The notes beneath the pieces were generated by a model. That model saw nothing but the letters and a program-made list of their open reading frames with translations, was not told the origin of the DNA and did no database searches. A stretch of DNA of 64,000 nt from an uncultured Pelagibacteraceae bacterium. GTDB lineage: Bacteria; Pseudomonadota; Alphaproteobacteria; Pelagibacterales; Pelagibacteraceae. The position numbers were made by a program, and so were the translations under genes. Location of the stretch: positions 1 to 64,000 of the forward strand of contig CACLQI010000003.1 of assembly GCA_902608975.1 (NCBI GenBank), given 5' to 3'. Positions 53,224 to 62,600 of the stretch are shown here, one piece after another (position 1 is the stretch's first letter; each line of letters starts with the position of its first letter).

Positions 53224-54174
53224 TTAATTCAAAATTTTATAAAATTTTAATGTTTTTGTAATTATAAATTTATTAACTTTAGGCGAATTTTTGGCAACAA
53301 TCATCATTTCTTTGAATCTACCATTGCAATGCAATACAAGATTACAACCTGCACTAAATGCTTTAATGGTATTATTTTCAATTGAAAATTTCAAACCTTT
53401 CATTGATATATCATCTGTTATTATTAAGTTTTTAAATTTTATTTTATTTCGTATTAAATCTATAACTTTTTTAGAATGTGTGGCAGCATAACTATTGTCA
53501 ATTTTTTGGTAGATAATATGAGCTGTCATTGCAAATAAAGATTTTTTATTTTTAAAAGGATAAAAATCTTTTTTATTTAATAAGCTAATTTTCTCAGTAA
53601 CTATTGGTGTTTTCTTGTGACTATCAACTTTAGCTAATCCATGACCAGGTATATGTTTGATTATAGTGCCAATCTGATTTTTAGTAAATTGATCAATACA
53701 GAAATCGCCAATTTTGCTTACAACTTTAGGATTTGAGCTAAATGATCTGTCACCAATAATATCATTAGAGTTCAATCTTCTAACATCTAGAACGGGAACC
53801 GTGTTTACATTTATACCTACACTTTTGAGTATATATGAAATTTGTTTTGAATAAATTTTATAGTACGGATAAAATTTTTTAATATCTTTTTTATAAATAC
53901 TACCAAAAAAACTTCCAGTAAAAATACTTGTATCAAATAGTTTTTTTAAACGATTAACCCTACCACCCTCTTCGTCAATTAGAATTGGATATTTGGGATC
54001 ATTAAAAATTTTTTTTACATCAGTAGTCAATTTTTTTAATTGATTAAATGATTTAATATTTCTAGAAAAAATAATAACACCCCAAGGTTTATATTTTTTT
54101 AGAAATTTTTTTTCATTAACACTTAATGAAAATGATTTTAAGCCTGTTATAAATGCTCTTCTATTTTTAATCAT
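53224..54174 (-). CDS. nagZ: Beta-N-acetylhexosaminidase NagZ
   Basis: A 316-residue family GH3 enzyme of peptidoglycan recycling. The substrate motif 'IIKHIPGHGLAKVDSHKKTP' has the K-H-(F/I)-P-G-H-G sequence and a catalytic His, and the nucleophile Asp is in 'IITDDISMKGL'. It removes GlcNAc from muropeptides in the cytosol. It overlaps the upstream small membrane protein gene by 8 nt. Confidence 0.94.
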   Translation of the reverse strand: MIKNRRAFITGLKSFSLSVNEKKFLKKYKPWGVIIFSRNIKSFNQLKKLTTDVKKIFNDPKYPILIDEEGGRVNRLKKLFDTSIFTGSFFGSIYKKDIKKFYPYYKIYSKQISYILKSVGINVNTVPVLDVRRLNSNDIIGDRSFSSNPKVVSKIGDFCIDQFTKNQIGTIIKHIPGHGLAKVDSHKKTPIVTEKISLLNKKDFYPFKNKKSLFAMTAHIIYQKIDNSYAATHSKKVIDLIRNKIKFKNLIITDDISMKGLKFSIENNTIKAFSAGCNLVLHCNGRFKEMMIVAKNSPKVNKFIITKTLKFYKILN

Positions 54175-54427
54175 TTTCTAACAATTTCCAGAAATGGTAT
54201 TTTTTTTTATTTTTAGAAACTTTATTTTCAACATATTCAATTACATTACTAGTATCATTTTTAAGTAACGGCAAATTTAATGAATAAATATTAATTTTTT
54301 TATCTAAAGAGCTAATTGATCTATAATAATTTTTTTTATTTTGATCAGAAAAATAAAATTTTCCTATTAAAAAAATAAATAAAAAAATAACTAATAAGTA
54401 AAATACAAATTTTAACTCTTTAAACAT
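54167..54427 (-). CDS. Small single-pass membrane protein in the SPOR-gene position
   Basis: An 86-residue protein with one N-terminal helix ('FVFYLLVIFLFIFLIGKFYF') and a charged periplasmic tail. In many alphaproteobacteria a SPOR-domain protein sits between argS and nagZ. Position and topology match, but no SPOR repeat is recognisable, so this may be a shortened remnant of that gene. It overlaps nagZ by 8 nt and argS by 1 nt. Confidence 0.65.
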   Translation of the reverse strand: MFKELKFVFYLLVIFLFIFLIGKFYFSDQNKKNYYRSISSLDKKINIYSLNLPLLKNDTSNVIEYVENKVSKNKKKYHFWKLLEND

Positions 54428-56160
54428 TACATTTTTTCTGGTGTTTCAACGTTCAATATTTTCATTCCTGATTTAATTACACTTGAAATTGCTTTAAGAA
54501 ATGCAAGTTTTTCATCTGATATTTTTTTATCGTGAGAAACAAATCTTTTACTTTCGTCATCTTTTCCCATATTCCAGTATGAATGAAATTCTGAAGCCAA
54601 TTCATATAAATAAACTGGTAATCTATGTGGCTCTAATTTACTTGAAGCAATTCCAATGCATCTTGGCCACTCAGAAATTTTTTTAAGAATTTTTAATTCG
54701 TCTTTTGTGTATTTAAAATTATAATTTTTAATAATTATATCTTCATCAATTTTTTTTTCTACGTTACGAAATACGGAGGAAATTCTAGCGTAACAATATT
54801 GAACATAGTATAGTGGATTGTCTCTCGATTTTTCTTTAACTTTTGCAAAATCAAAATCCAATTCAACTTCACTGCTTCTATTTAACATTATAAATCTAAC
54901 TGCATCTTTTCCCACCTCATGAATTAAATCTTCAACAGTTATATAGTCACCTTTTCTTTTTGACATTTTAAAAGGTTGTCCATCTTTGATTAATTTAACA
55001 AGTTGACTTACTTTGCATGTAAGTAGATTTTTTTTTCCAGAAATTGCTTCGACTACTGAAGTAATTCTTTTTATATATCCGGCGTGATCTGCGCCTAAAA
55101 TATTTATCAAAACATCATATTTTCTATCAAGTTTATTGTTATGATAAGCAACATCGCTAGCAAAGTAGGTCCATGATTTATCTACTTTTTGTAGGGCTCT
55201 ATCTTTATCGTCACCAAAATCTGTTGATTTGAACAATAATTGTTTTCTTTCAGTCCATTCAGAGTTTTTTTCATTAGCAGGAGCTTTAATTTTTCCCTCA
55301 TAAACAAAGTTATTTTTTTTAAGCTTATTAATAGTTTTTTCTACTTCATTGTTATTTACGATATCAGTTTCTCTAACAAATTTATCGTGAACTATTCCAA
55401 GATTCTTAAGATTAAATTTTATTAATTTTAAAGACTCTTGAACTGATAAACTTGTAAGTTTTGATGATATTTTTTCAAAGTTATCAAAATCTAAATCCTT
55501 ATTGTTTTTGATAATATTTTTCGCAATATCAATAATGTAATCGCCGGGATATAAATCAGCGTTATCTTTAGGAAAAGTCTCTTTTTTGAGAATTTCTCTT
55601 ATTCTTAAATAAACAGATTTTGAAAAATGTAAAATTTGATTTCCATAATCATTAACATAATATTCTTTGCTAACATTATGATTATTAAATAATAATAAAT
55701 TCGATAAAACGTCACCTAGTATTGCTCCGCGACAATGACCAACATGAAGTGGTCCTGTTGGGTTGGCAGAAACAAACTCAATAAGAAATTTTTTTTTTGT
55801 AATTTTTTTATTTACACCAAAATTATTACCACTTGAAATTACTTCTTTTAAAAAATTATTCCAAAAAGAATTTTTAAATTTGATATTGATAAAACCTGGT
55901 TTAGCTATTGAAATATCTTCGATTTCAGCATCATCATTTTTAATTAAACTTACTAATTGATTTGCAACATCTATAGGAGATTTTTTATTAGGTTTAGCCA
56001 AAACCATTGCAACATTGGTTGATATATCGCAATTGAATTGTGGAGGTGGAATATCAACATTTATCCCTTTTAAATTTTCAGGGACTTCAATAAGTTTTTC
56101 TTTGTTAGCCTGTTTAACTACTTTTAAAATTTTTTCTAAATAAAGTTCAAATATATTCAT
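54427..56160 (-). CDS. argS: Arginyl-tRNA synthetase
   Basis: A 577-residue class I synthetase. The N-terminal tRNA-recognition domain covers about 1-110. The HIGH-type site is 'NPTGPLHVGHCRGAILGDV' and the KMSKS-type loop 'QPFKMSKRKGDYITVEDLI', followed by a DALR anticodon domain near the end ('EPHRLPVYLYELASEFHSYW'). It overlaps dgt by 4 nt. Confidence 0.96.
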   Translation of the reverse strand: MNIFELYLEKILKVVKQANKEKLIEVPENLKGINVDIPPPQFNCDISTNVAMVLAKPNKKSPIDVANQLVSLIKNDDAEIEDISIAKPGFINIKFKNSFWNNFLKEVISSGNNFGVNKKITKKKFLIEFVSANPTGPLHVGHCRGAILGDVLSNLLLFNNHNVSKEYYVNDYGNQILHFSKSVYLRIREILKKETFPKDNADLYPGDYIIDIAKNIIKNNKDLDFDNFEKISSKLTSLSVQESLKLIKFNLKNLGIVHDKFVRETDIVNNNEVEKTINKLKKNNFVYEGKIKAPANEKNSEWTERKQLLFKSTDFGDDKDRALQKVDKSWTYFASDVAYHNNKLDRKYDVLINILGADHAGYIKRITSVVEAISGKKNLLTCKVSQLVKLIKDGQPFKMSKRKGDYITVEDLIHEVGKDAVRFIMLNRSSEVELDFDFAKVKEKSRDNPLYYVQYCYARISSVFRNVEKKIDEDIIIKNYNFKYTKDELKILKKISEWPRCIGIASSKLEPHRLPVYLYELASEFHSYWNMGKDDESKRFVSHDKKISDEKLAFLKAISSVIKSGMKILNVETPEKM

Positions 56161-57278
56161 TTAGCACTATTATATAAATTAATTGCATATCTGTCAGTCA
56201 TACCTGAAATAAAATCAGCAATAACTCTAAACTTTTCTTTTTTATTAAACTTACGTTTAGCTAAAAATTTATAAGGTTTTTTTGAAATCAGATTAAATAA
56301 CGATTTTATAATTTTTTTTCCTTTATTATTTTTAGTTAATACTTGAGAATTATTATACATTTTAGATTTCAGAAAAAATCTAATCTCTTTATCAATTATA
56401 TTAAAATTTTCAGAGAAGCTGGCAAGTGTTTTTGGCGAGTTATAAACATCTTTTAAATTTTTAATTTTAAAATATTTTATATTTTTAATTGTATTATTTA
56501 TTAAATCTTTAACCATTAGATCTATTGAGTCTCTAATTATTTGATATATCAAAATTTCTTGGTTTTTACCTTTTAAATTTTTTTTATGGAATTTGAAAAT
56601 TTCCTTAAAAAAATCAATTTCTACTAAATCTTTTAATGTAAATAATTTGGCTTGGATTCCATCCTGTATATCATGATTGTTGTAAGCTATATCATCTGCC
56701 ATAGCAGCAATTTGTGCTTCTAAAGAAGGATAATTCGAAAATTTAATTTTTCCTTTAAGATTTTTTACCCCTATAAGAGTATCAAGTTTTGATTGATCTT
56801 CAAATGGGCCATTATGTTTTAAAAGTCCATCTAAAGTTTCTATCGTTAGATTTAAACCTTTAAATTTTAAATATTTATTTTCCAGGAACATAATTATTCG
56901 TAATGTCTGTAGATTATGATCAAACCCCCCATGATCAATCATGCATTCATTTAACGCATCCTCTCCTGCGTGACCAAAGGGTGTATGACCTAAGTCATGT
57001 GCTAAGCTTAATGTTTCGGCGAGATCATCATTAAGGTTTAAATATCTTGTTATAGATCTTGCTATTTGAGCTACTTCAAGGGAATGAGTAATCCTAGTTC
57101 TGTAATGGTCGCCTCCAGTGTTAACAAAGACCTGGGTTTTATGTTTTAACCTTCTAAATGATGCGCTATGGATTATTCTATCTCTATCTCTTTGAAATGG
57201 ACTTCTATATTGATTAACTGGCTCCTTAAAAAGCCTACCTTTACTTTTAAATAGTCCTATTTTTGAGTAATTTTTCAT
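56157..57278 (-). CDS. dgt: Deoxyguanosinetriphosphate triphosphohydrolase-like HD enzyme
   Basis: A 373-residue HD-domain protein. Metal ligands are in 'RTRITHSLEVAQIARSI' (H), 'LSLAHDLGHTPFGHAGEDAL' (HD) and 'AAMADDIAYNNHDIQD' (D). 'FRRLKHKTQVF' is the N-terminal family block. It splits dNTPs to nucleoside and triphosphate. It is divergent from erpA and overlaps argS by 4 nt. Confidence 0.93.
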   Translation of the reverse strand: MKNYSKIGLFKSKGRLFKEPVNQYRSPFQRDRDRIIHSASFRRLKHKTQVFVNTGGDHYRTRITHSLEVAQIARSITRYLNLNDDLAETLSLAHDLGHTPFGHAGEDALNECMIDHGGFDHNLQTLRIIMFLENKYLKFKGLNLTIETLDGLLKHNGPFEDQSKLDTLIGVKNLKGKIKFSNYPSLEAQIAAMADDIAYNNHDIQDGIQAKLFTLKDLVEIDFFKEIFKFHKKNLKGKNQEILIYQIIRDSIDLMVKDLINNTIKNIKYFKIKNLKDVYNSPKTLASFSENFNIIDKEIRFFLKSKMYNNSQVLTKNNKGKKIIKSLFNLISKKPYKFLAKRKFNKKEKFRVIADFISGMTDRYAINLYNSAK

Positions 57279-57328
57279 CCTTTAAACTTGGTAAATAAAT
57301 ATTATATTAGTAATAACAGTGTTCTTAT

Positions 57329-57646
57329 ATGATTAAAGAAATTAAATTTACAGATAAAGCAATAAAACAAATCAATCATTTGCTTTCAACTAAGGATAAA
57401 GGGTCTTTTTTTAGAATCGCTATCAAGGGTGGTGGTTGCTCAGGTTTTCAATATGATTTTTCTTTCGATCAAAAACAAAATGATGACGATCTAAAGCATG
57501 AAAATATATTGATAGATAAAAATTCAGCAGACCTATTGAAAGGATCTGAAGTTGACTATGCAGAAGAATTAATTGGTAACTCATTTAAAATAAACAATCC
57601 ACAAAGTAAATCTTCTTGTGGTTGCGGTGTATCATTCTCACTTTAA
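57329..57646 (+). CDS. erpA: Iron-sulfur cluster insertion protein (A-type, ErpA-like)
   Basis: A 105-residue A-type carrier. The three cluster cysteines are in 'GGGCSGFQYDF' and 'SSCGCGVSFSL'. It passes Fe-S clusters to target enzymes. ErpA rather than IscA is suggested by the position away from an isc/suf operon and next to dgt-argS. The stop overlaps the xthA start (TAATG). Confidence 0.9.
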   Translation: MIKEIKFTDKAIKQINHLLSTKDKGSFFRIAIKGGGCSGFQYDFSFDQKQNDDDLKHENILIDKNSADLLKGSEVDYAEELIGNSFKINNPQSKSSCGCGVSFSL

Positions 57647-58422
57647 TGTTAATTAGCTCCTGGAATGTTAATTCAGTAAGAGCACGAATAGAAAATATCA
57701 AAGAATATTTAAAAAAATTTTCACCTGATATAATGATGATGCAAGAAATCAAAACTCCTGATGAAACTTATCCTTATGAAGATATTAAATCATTAAAATA
57801 TGAAAATTATGTATTTGGACAAAAAAGTTATAATGGAGTTGCTATTGTTTCAAAGAAAAAATTAAATAATATTCAAAATGATATTTTTAAAGATAAAAAT
57901 AAACAATCGAGAATAATTTCTGCTGAAATAAAACATAAAAAAAAAGATATAACTTTAATAAATATTTACACTCCAAATGGAAATCCAGTAGATACTGAAA
58001 AATATACTTATAAACTTTACTGGTTAGATAGTTTAATTAAAAAATTAAAATCTTTATCTAAACAAAATGAAAATATAATTATAGGTGGAGATTTTAATAT
58101 AATTCCTTCAGCTAAGGATGTTCATAATCCTAAAAGTTATGAAAATGATGCTCTGTTTAGATTGGAAATTAGAAAAAAATTAAGGGAGTTAATTAACTTA
58201 GGTTTTCATGACGCTTATAGATTTATACATCCAGAAAAAGAAGGATATACATTTTGGGATTATACAAGTGGAGCTTGGCAAAAAAACAATGGTATGAGAA
58301 TTGATCATTTTTTAGTATCTAGTTCCTTAATTAATATTGTTAAAGATGTTAAAATAAATAAATTCCCACGTGGCAGGCAAAAACCATCCGATCATACACC
58401 TATTGAAATTGAACTAGCTTAA
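57646..58422 (+). CDS. xthA: Exodeoxyribonuclease III (AP endonuclease)
   Basis: A 258-residue enzyme of the exonuclease III type, cutting 5' of abasic sites. Active-site blocks are 'SSWNVNSVRARI', 'MMQEIKTPD' (metal Glu), 'IIGGDFNIIPSAKDV', 'MRIDHFLVS' and 'KPSDHTPIEIEL' (catalytic Asp-His). I start it at 57646, where TAATG couples it to erpA; the track's 57616 start only reads through erpA. Confidence 0.94.
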   Translation: MLISSWNVNSVRARIENIKEYLKKFSPDIMMMQEIKTPDETYPYEDIKSLKYENYVFGQKSYNGVAIVSKKKLNNIQNDIFKDKNKQSRIISAEIKHKKKDITLINIYTPNGNPVDTEKYTYKLYWLDSLIKKLKSLSKQNENIIIGGDFNIIPSAKDVHNPKSYENDALFRLEIRKKLRELINLGFHDAYRFIHPEKEGYTFWDYTSGAWQKNNGMRIDHFLVSSSLINIVKDVKINKFPRGRQKPSDHTPIEIELA

Positions 58423-59412
58423 AGATTTAATTTTATTTACTAGCTCTTCATTAATATTTCTTGGACCTTTATCTAGTCTATTTTTATGACGTCTTTCACC
58501 TGGAAGTCTAACTCCATCCATTGATTTCATTTTATTAAAAAATTCATCTGCATGTTTAGCCCAATCACTTCCGGAAGTTTTTTCAGGAGAGATTGCTAAA
58601 ATAAACTCTCCCCCACTTGGTGGACCTCCATCATTTTTATCTTTTGCAGCTGTTTCAAAACTAAAGTTATCACCAACTAAAGCTCCTGCCATCAATTCTA
58701 CCATCATTGCTATTGCTGAACCTTTATAGCCTCCAAAAGGAAGTAGTACACCTCCATCAGCTATTGCACCTGGATCAGTTGTTTCTTTACCATCCTTAGT
58801 TAAACCAGTTCCAAGTGGAACTTTATGCCCTTCTCTTTTGGCAACTTGAACTTCACCCATTGCCATTGATGCAGTTGCCATATCATAAACTACTGGAGTT
58901 TTTCCAGGTCTAGGCCAAGCAAATGAAATTGGATTTGTTCCAAACAATGGTTTGATCGCACCCGCTGGTGCAACAGCAGGCTTATAAGAAGTGCAAGCGA
59001 AAGCAACTAATCCTTCTTCAGCTAATTTTTCCGTTTCAGGCCACATCGCAGCCATATGATGAGAATTATTTATTGCAAGTACAGCAACACCATTTTCTTT
59101 TGCAGCTTTTGCTAATTCAGGTAAACCTTTGTTTAAAACTATTGGAGCTAAACAATTATTACCTTTTACTTTAATTACTGATGCTGAAACCTTTTGAATC
59201 TCTGGTTTACCTTTACCATTAATTTTTCCACTTTTTAAACCACTTACATAAGCAGGTAATCTAAATAAGCCATGAGATAATGAACCATCACGTTCAGCGT
59301 TTCTAATTAAATCTGATAGAATAGATGCTGTTTCATCATCACATCCATTAGCCAATAATGTTTTTTTAGCTAAATCAAAAATTTCATCTAATGTAAGGGA
59401 AACTGAACTCAT
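58414..59412 (-). CDS. Ldh2-family malate/lactate-type dehydrogenase
   Basis: A 332-residue NAD(P)-dependent oxidoreductase of the family unrelated to classical MDH/LDH. 'LSHGLFRLPAYVSGLKSG', 'AVLAINNSHHMAAMWPETE' with the catalytic His, 'PLFGTNPISFAWPRP' and 'LLPFGGYKGSAIAMMVELMAG' are family blocks. Members act on malate, ureidoglycolate, lactate or piperideine-2-carboxylate, and the substrate here is open. It is convergent with xthA, overlapping by 9 nt. Confidence 0.88.
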   Translation of the reverse strand: MSSVSLTLDEIFDLAKKTLLANGCDDETASILSDLIRNAERDGSLSHGLFRLPAYVSGLKSGKINGKGKPEIQKVSASVIKVKGNNCLAPIVLNKGLPELAKAAKENGVAVLAINNSHHMAAMWPETEKLAEEGLVAFACTSYKPAVAPAGAIKPLFGTNPISFAWPRPGKTPVVYDMATASMAMGEVQVAKREGHKVPLGTGLTKDGKETTDPGAIADGGVLLPFGGYKGSAIAMMVELMAGALVGDNFSFETAAKDKNDGGPPSGGEFILAISPEKTSGSDWAKHADEFFNKMKSMDGVRLPGERRHKNRLDKGPRNINEELVNKIKSLS

Positions 59413-59454
59413 CCCAACATTAGATATTATTTAGGACTAAATATCAATTTTAAA

Positions 59455-60514
59455 TTAACAACCTTTGAAAGATTTAGACATGTTTTTGATTAAATCAAAA
59501 TATAAATCTTTACCTGGATTAAGAGTAGCTCCTAATGGATCTAAAACACCAGTGCTTATATTCATGTCTTTTGCAACAGCATTAATTATATCAGGATTAA
59601 ATTGAGGTTCTGAAAATACACAACTCACTTTGTCATGTTCAATTATTTCTCTGATTTCAGATAATTGCTCAGCTCCAGGTAATACATCTGTATTTACTGT
59701 AAAAGCTCCTAATACATTAACATCAAATCTTTTTTCGAAATATTGATAGGCGTCGTGGAAAACAATAGATTTAAAGTCTTTATTTAATTCAGACTTCACA
59801 TCTTTTGTTAGTTTATCTAGATCTTTTAAGGCTTTTTTTAAGTTGCTTTTATAAACTGATGCGTTCTTTTGATCTTTTTCAATCAAATGTTCAGCCATTT
59901 CTTTTAAAATTACTTTTGCATTTGAAGGATCTAACCAAATGTGTGGGTCATATTCGCCATGTGCATGACCTTCGTGTCCGTGATCATCGTGGCCGTCTTC
60001 TTTGTGTTCATCATCATGACCGTGATCATCGTGGCCGTCTTCTTTGTGTTCATCATCATGACCGTGATCATCTTCTTTTTTTGCGTGATCATCATGACCA
60101 TCTTCTTTGTGTTCATCATCATGTCCATGATCGTCATGGCCGTCAAAAATATTTCTTTCTCTAAATTTTAACTTATTTAGTCCTTTTATTTCCATTAATT
60201 CAATTTTTTCAGCTTTTTTAGCTATTGATTTTAACGGTTTCTCTAAAAAATTTTCCAAATCTTCCCCAACCCAAAAAATTAGGTCAGCTTCTTGGAGTAT
60301 TTTTGCGTGTGATGGTTTTAATGCAAAACCATGGGGAGAGGCATATCCATCTACTATTAATCCTGGTTTACTTACTCCATCCATTAAATAACTTGCTAGT
60401 GAATGAATTGGTTTAATTGATGCTACAACCTTTGTTTCAGCATTAACAGGTGAAAAAAAAGGTTAATAATGATAAAATTGATAAGATAATTGGTATTTTT
60501 TTTAGATTTTTCAT
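59455..60514 (-). CDS. znuA: Zinc-binding ABC transporter protein ZnuA, frameshifted in the signal peptide
   Basis: A periplasmic zinc-binding protein. The natural start is the ATG at 60514 ('MKNLKKIPIILSILSLLTF'), but that frame meets a stop just after a run of 8 T (60453-60460 on the plus strand). The mature protein ('ETKVVASIKPIHSLASYLMDGV') continues one frame away; a 7-T run would join the two. The track's 60384 start is an internal Met. The body has metal His in 'YASPHGFALKPSHAK', a His/Asp-rich loop, 'PHIWLDPSNA', 'SIVFHDAYQYFE' and 'FSEPQFNPDII'. It may be a sequencing error, slippage-rescued or a new mutation. Confidence 0.88.
59978..60150. repeat. 42-bp tandem repeat encoding the ZnuA His-rich loop
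   Basis: Two exact 42-bp units (59978-60019 and 60020-60061) and then a diverged third. On the coding strand each unit encodes a 14-residue His/Asp/Glu segment of the form GHDDHGHDDEHKED. The copy number is likely to vary between strains. Confidence 0.9.
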
Positions 60515-60533
60515 AATTAAAATATTTAGTTAT

Positions 60534-60566
60534 TGTTATAATATAACATTGTGTAATATTATAACA
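60534..60566. promoter_or_regulatory. Two Zur-box palindromes between znuA and znuCB-zur
   Basis: TGTTATAATATAACA (60534-60548) is a perfect palindrome, and TGTAATATTATAACA (60552-60566) is the same with one mismatch pair. Both match the Zur operator core TGTTATA-N-TATAACA. They fill the 74-bp gap between the divergent znuA and znuC starts, so zinc-bound Zur could repress both directions. Confidence 0.85.
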
Positions 60567-60588
60567 TTTAAATAAGTCAAGTATAAAA

Positions 60589-61335
60589 ATGAGCTCAAAT
60601 AACAATTTATTAGTTAAGTTAAATAATGCTGGTTATCAGCATAATGACAAATGGCTTGTTAAAGGGGTCTCATTAAGAGTTGAAAAAGGAAAAATTGTAA
60701 CTCTTATTGGTCCAAATGGTTCTGGAAAAAGTACAACTGCAAAAATTGCTTTGGGTATTTATAAAAAAATTGATGGGGAAGTTGAAAAATATACAAATAA
60801 AGTTGGTTATGTTCCTCAAAAAATATCAATAGATTGGACATTGCCACTTAGAGTTCGTGACTTTATGTTATTAACAGAAAACCTTAAAGATGAATCAATC
60901 AATGAAGCTTTGTCATTAACGGGAGTGATACATCTCAAAGATAAGAATTTGGGTAATTTATCAGGTGGTGAATTTCAAAGAGTTTTACTAGCAAGGGCTA
61001 TTTCAAAAAAACCAGAGTTATTAGTACTTGATGAGCCTGTACAAGGTGTTGATTTCACTGGAGAGATTGCTTTGTACGAACTAATTAAAAAAATATCAGA
61101 TGAATTAAATTGTGGAATTTTATTAATATCTCATGATTTACATACAGTTATGAGTGCTACTGATCATGTTGTTTGTTTAAATGGTCATGTTTGTTGTTCA
61201 GGATCTCCAATAGATGTTGCAAAAAATAATGAATACAAAGCTTTATTTGGTGAGCAAGCTTCTCAAATACTCTCAAGATATGAACATAAACACGATCATG
61301 TTCATACAAATGATGGTGAGATAAAGAAAAATTAA
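60589..61335 (+). CDS. znuC: Zinc ABC transporter ATP-binding protein ZnuC
   Basis: A 248-residue ABC ATPase. Walker A 'TLIGPNGSGKSTTAKIAL', signature 'NLSGGEFQRVLLARAI', Walker B 'LLVLDEPVQGVD' and the switch His in 'LLISHDLHTVM'. The C-terminus ends with His-rich 'YEHKHDHVHTND', as in other ZnuC proteins. Its stop abuts the znuB start. Confidence 0.95.
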   Translation: MSSNNNLLVKLNNAGYQHNDKWLVKGVSLRVEKGKIVTLIGPNGSGKSTTAKIALGIYKKIDGEVEKYTNKVGYVPQKISIDWTLPLRVRDFMLLTENLKDESINEALSLTGVIHLKDKNLGNLSGGEFQRVLLARAISKKPELLVLDEPVQGVDFTGEIALYELIKKISDELNCGILLISHDLHTVMSATDHVVCLNGHVCCSGSPIDVAKNNEYKALFGEQASQILSRYEHKHDHVHTNDGEIKKN

Positions 61336-62139
61336 ATGTTTGATGATTTTTTTATAAGAGCACTTGTTGCAGGACTTGGGGTTGCACTCGTAACCGGCCC
61401 ACTTGGGTGTTTTGTAGTTTGGAGAAGACTGTCATATTTTGGAGATACACTTGCCCACTCTGCTCTACTTGGTGTTACTTTGGCTTATTCTTTTGAACTG
61501 AACATTGCGTTTTCAGTATTTATAATTTCATCTTTAATAGCTTTAATTTTAATACAACTTCAAAAAAGAACTAATTTACCTGGTGATGCTTTACTTGGAC
61601 TTTTAGCGCACTCTTCACTAGCTGTTGGACTTGTGGTTATCGGTTTTTTAACATTTATTAGATTTGATATTATGGGATTACTATTTGGTGACATATTAGC
61701 AGTGACGGTTGATGATCTATTAATTATATGGATAGGAGGTGCATTAATTTTATTAGTATTAAAATTAATTTGGAAACCTTTATTTGCATCAACTGTAAAC
61801 TATGAATTAGCAGAAGCAGAGGGATTAAATCCTGATAGAGCAAAAGCAATTTTTACAATCTTAATGGCTGCTATTATTGCAATCTCAATCAAAATGGTTG
61901 GATTATTATTAATTACTGGAATGTTAATCATACCTGCCGCTATGGCTAGAAATATTTCTGACAGTCCACAAAAAATGGTAATTTATTCAATCATTGGCGG
62001 ATTGTTATCTGTAGTTATAGGATTATTCTCTTCATTAGAATTTAATACGTCATCTGGACCTTCAATTATAGCGGCCTCTTTATTCTTATTTATCTTGTCA
62101 TTATTAAATATAAAACAATCTATTAAATTGAAAAATTAA
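61336..62139 (+). CDS. znuB: Zinc ABC transporter permease ZnuB
   Basis: A 267-residue permease with about eight helices. Family parts are 'ALVTGPLGCFVVWRRLSYFGDTLAHSALLG', 'PGDALLGLLAHSSLAVGLV' and 'EAEGLNPDRAKAIFTILMA', where the ATPase coupling helix lies. It is translated directly after znuC and followed by zur after 15 nt. Confidence 0.95.
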   Translation: MFDDFFIRALVAGLGVALVTGPLGCFVVWRRLSYFGDTLAHSALLGVTLAYSFELNIAFSVFIISSLIALILIQLQKRTNLPGDALLGLLAHSSLAVGLVVIGFLTFIRFDIMGLLFGDILAVTVDDLLIIWIGGALILLVLKLIWKPLFASTVNYELAEAEGLNPDRAKAIFTILMAAIIAISIKMVGLLLITGMLIIPAAMARNISDSPQKMVIYSIIGGLLSVVIGLFSSLEFNTSSGPSIIAASLFLFILSLLNIKQSIKLKN

Positions 62140-62154
62140 AAAGGAATCAGTAAA

Positions 62155-62556
62155 ATGAATAAAATGCATAAAGAACATTCTCTCACAAAAAATCAGCAAA
62201 TTATTTTTGATTTAATTGATAAATCTACTGAACCATTAAAAGCTTACTCAATACTTTTTAATGTTCAAAAAAAAGGTATTAAAGCTCCATTACAAGTTTA
62301 TCGAGCATTAGATAAGCTAGTTGAAATAGGAAAAATTCACAAAATTGAAAGTAGAAATGCCTTTATAGCCTGTCACAATTCAAGATGTCAGGTAGCAAAA
62401 GCTACTGCTTTTTCAATCTGTGAGATTTGTGAAAAAGTAACAGAAATAAGTAGCGCAGGTCTTTCTAAATACTTAGCTAATTTCAAAGACAAAGATGGTA
62501 TGAAATATAGTAAATACAATCTTGAGTTTTTTGGATTATGTAAAAAGTGTAGATAA
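62155..62556 (+). CDS. zur: Zinc uptake regulator (Fur family)
   Basis: A 133-residue Fur-family repressor. It has a winged helix (about 10-75, 'LTKNQQIIFDLIDKS' and 'QVYRALDKLVEIGKIHKIES') and a dimerisation part with two CxxC pairs, 'CEICEKV' and 'CKKC', for structural zinc. 'IACHNSRCQ' adds possible sensing ligands. Cotranscription with znuCB and the two operator palindromes identify it as Zur rather than Fur. The AAGGA ribosome site is 8 nt upstream. Confidence 0.93.
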   Translation: MNKMHKEHSLTKNQQIIFDLIDKSTEPLKAYSILFNVQKKGIKAPLQVYRALDKLVEIGKIHKIESRNAFIACHNSRCQVAKATAFSICEICEKVTEISSAGLSKYLANFKDKDGMKYSKYNLEFFGLCKKCR

Positions 62557-62600
62557 GTTATTATCTAAAATCAAAATAAAACAAGCTGAAAGGAAAACGT

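Noticed and set aside
59931-60171. Met/Thr-rich and Val/Phe-rich ORFs over the His-rich loop
   Set aside because: They are shadow frames of the 42-bp repeat in znuA.
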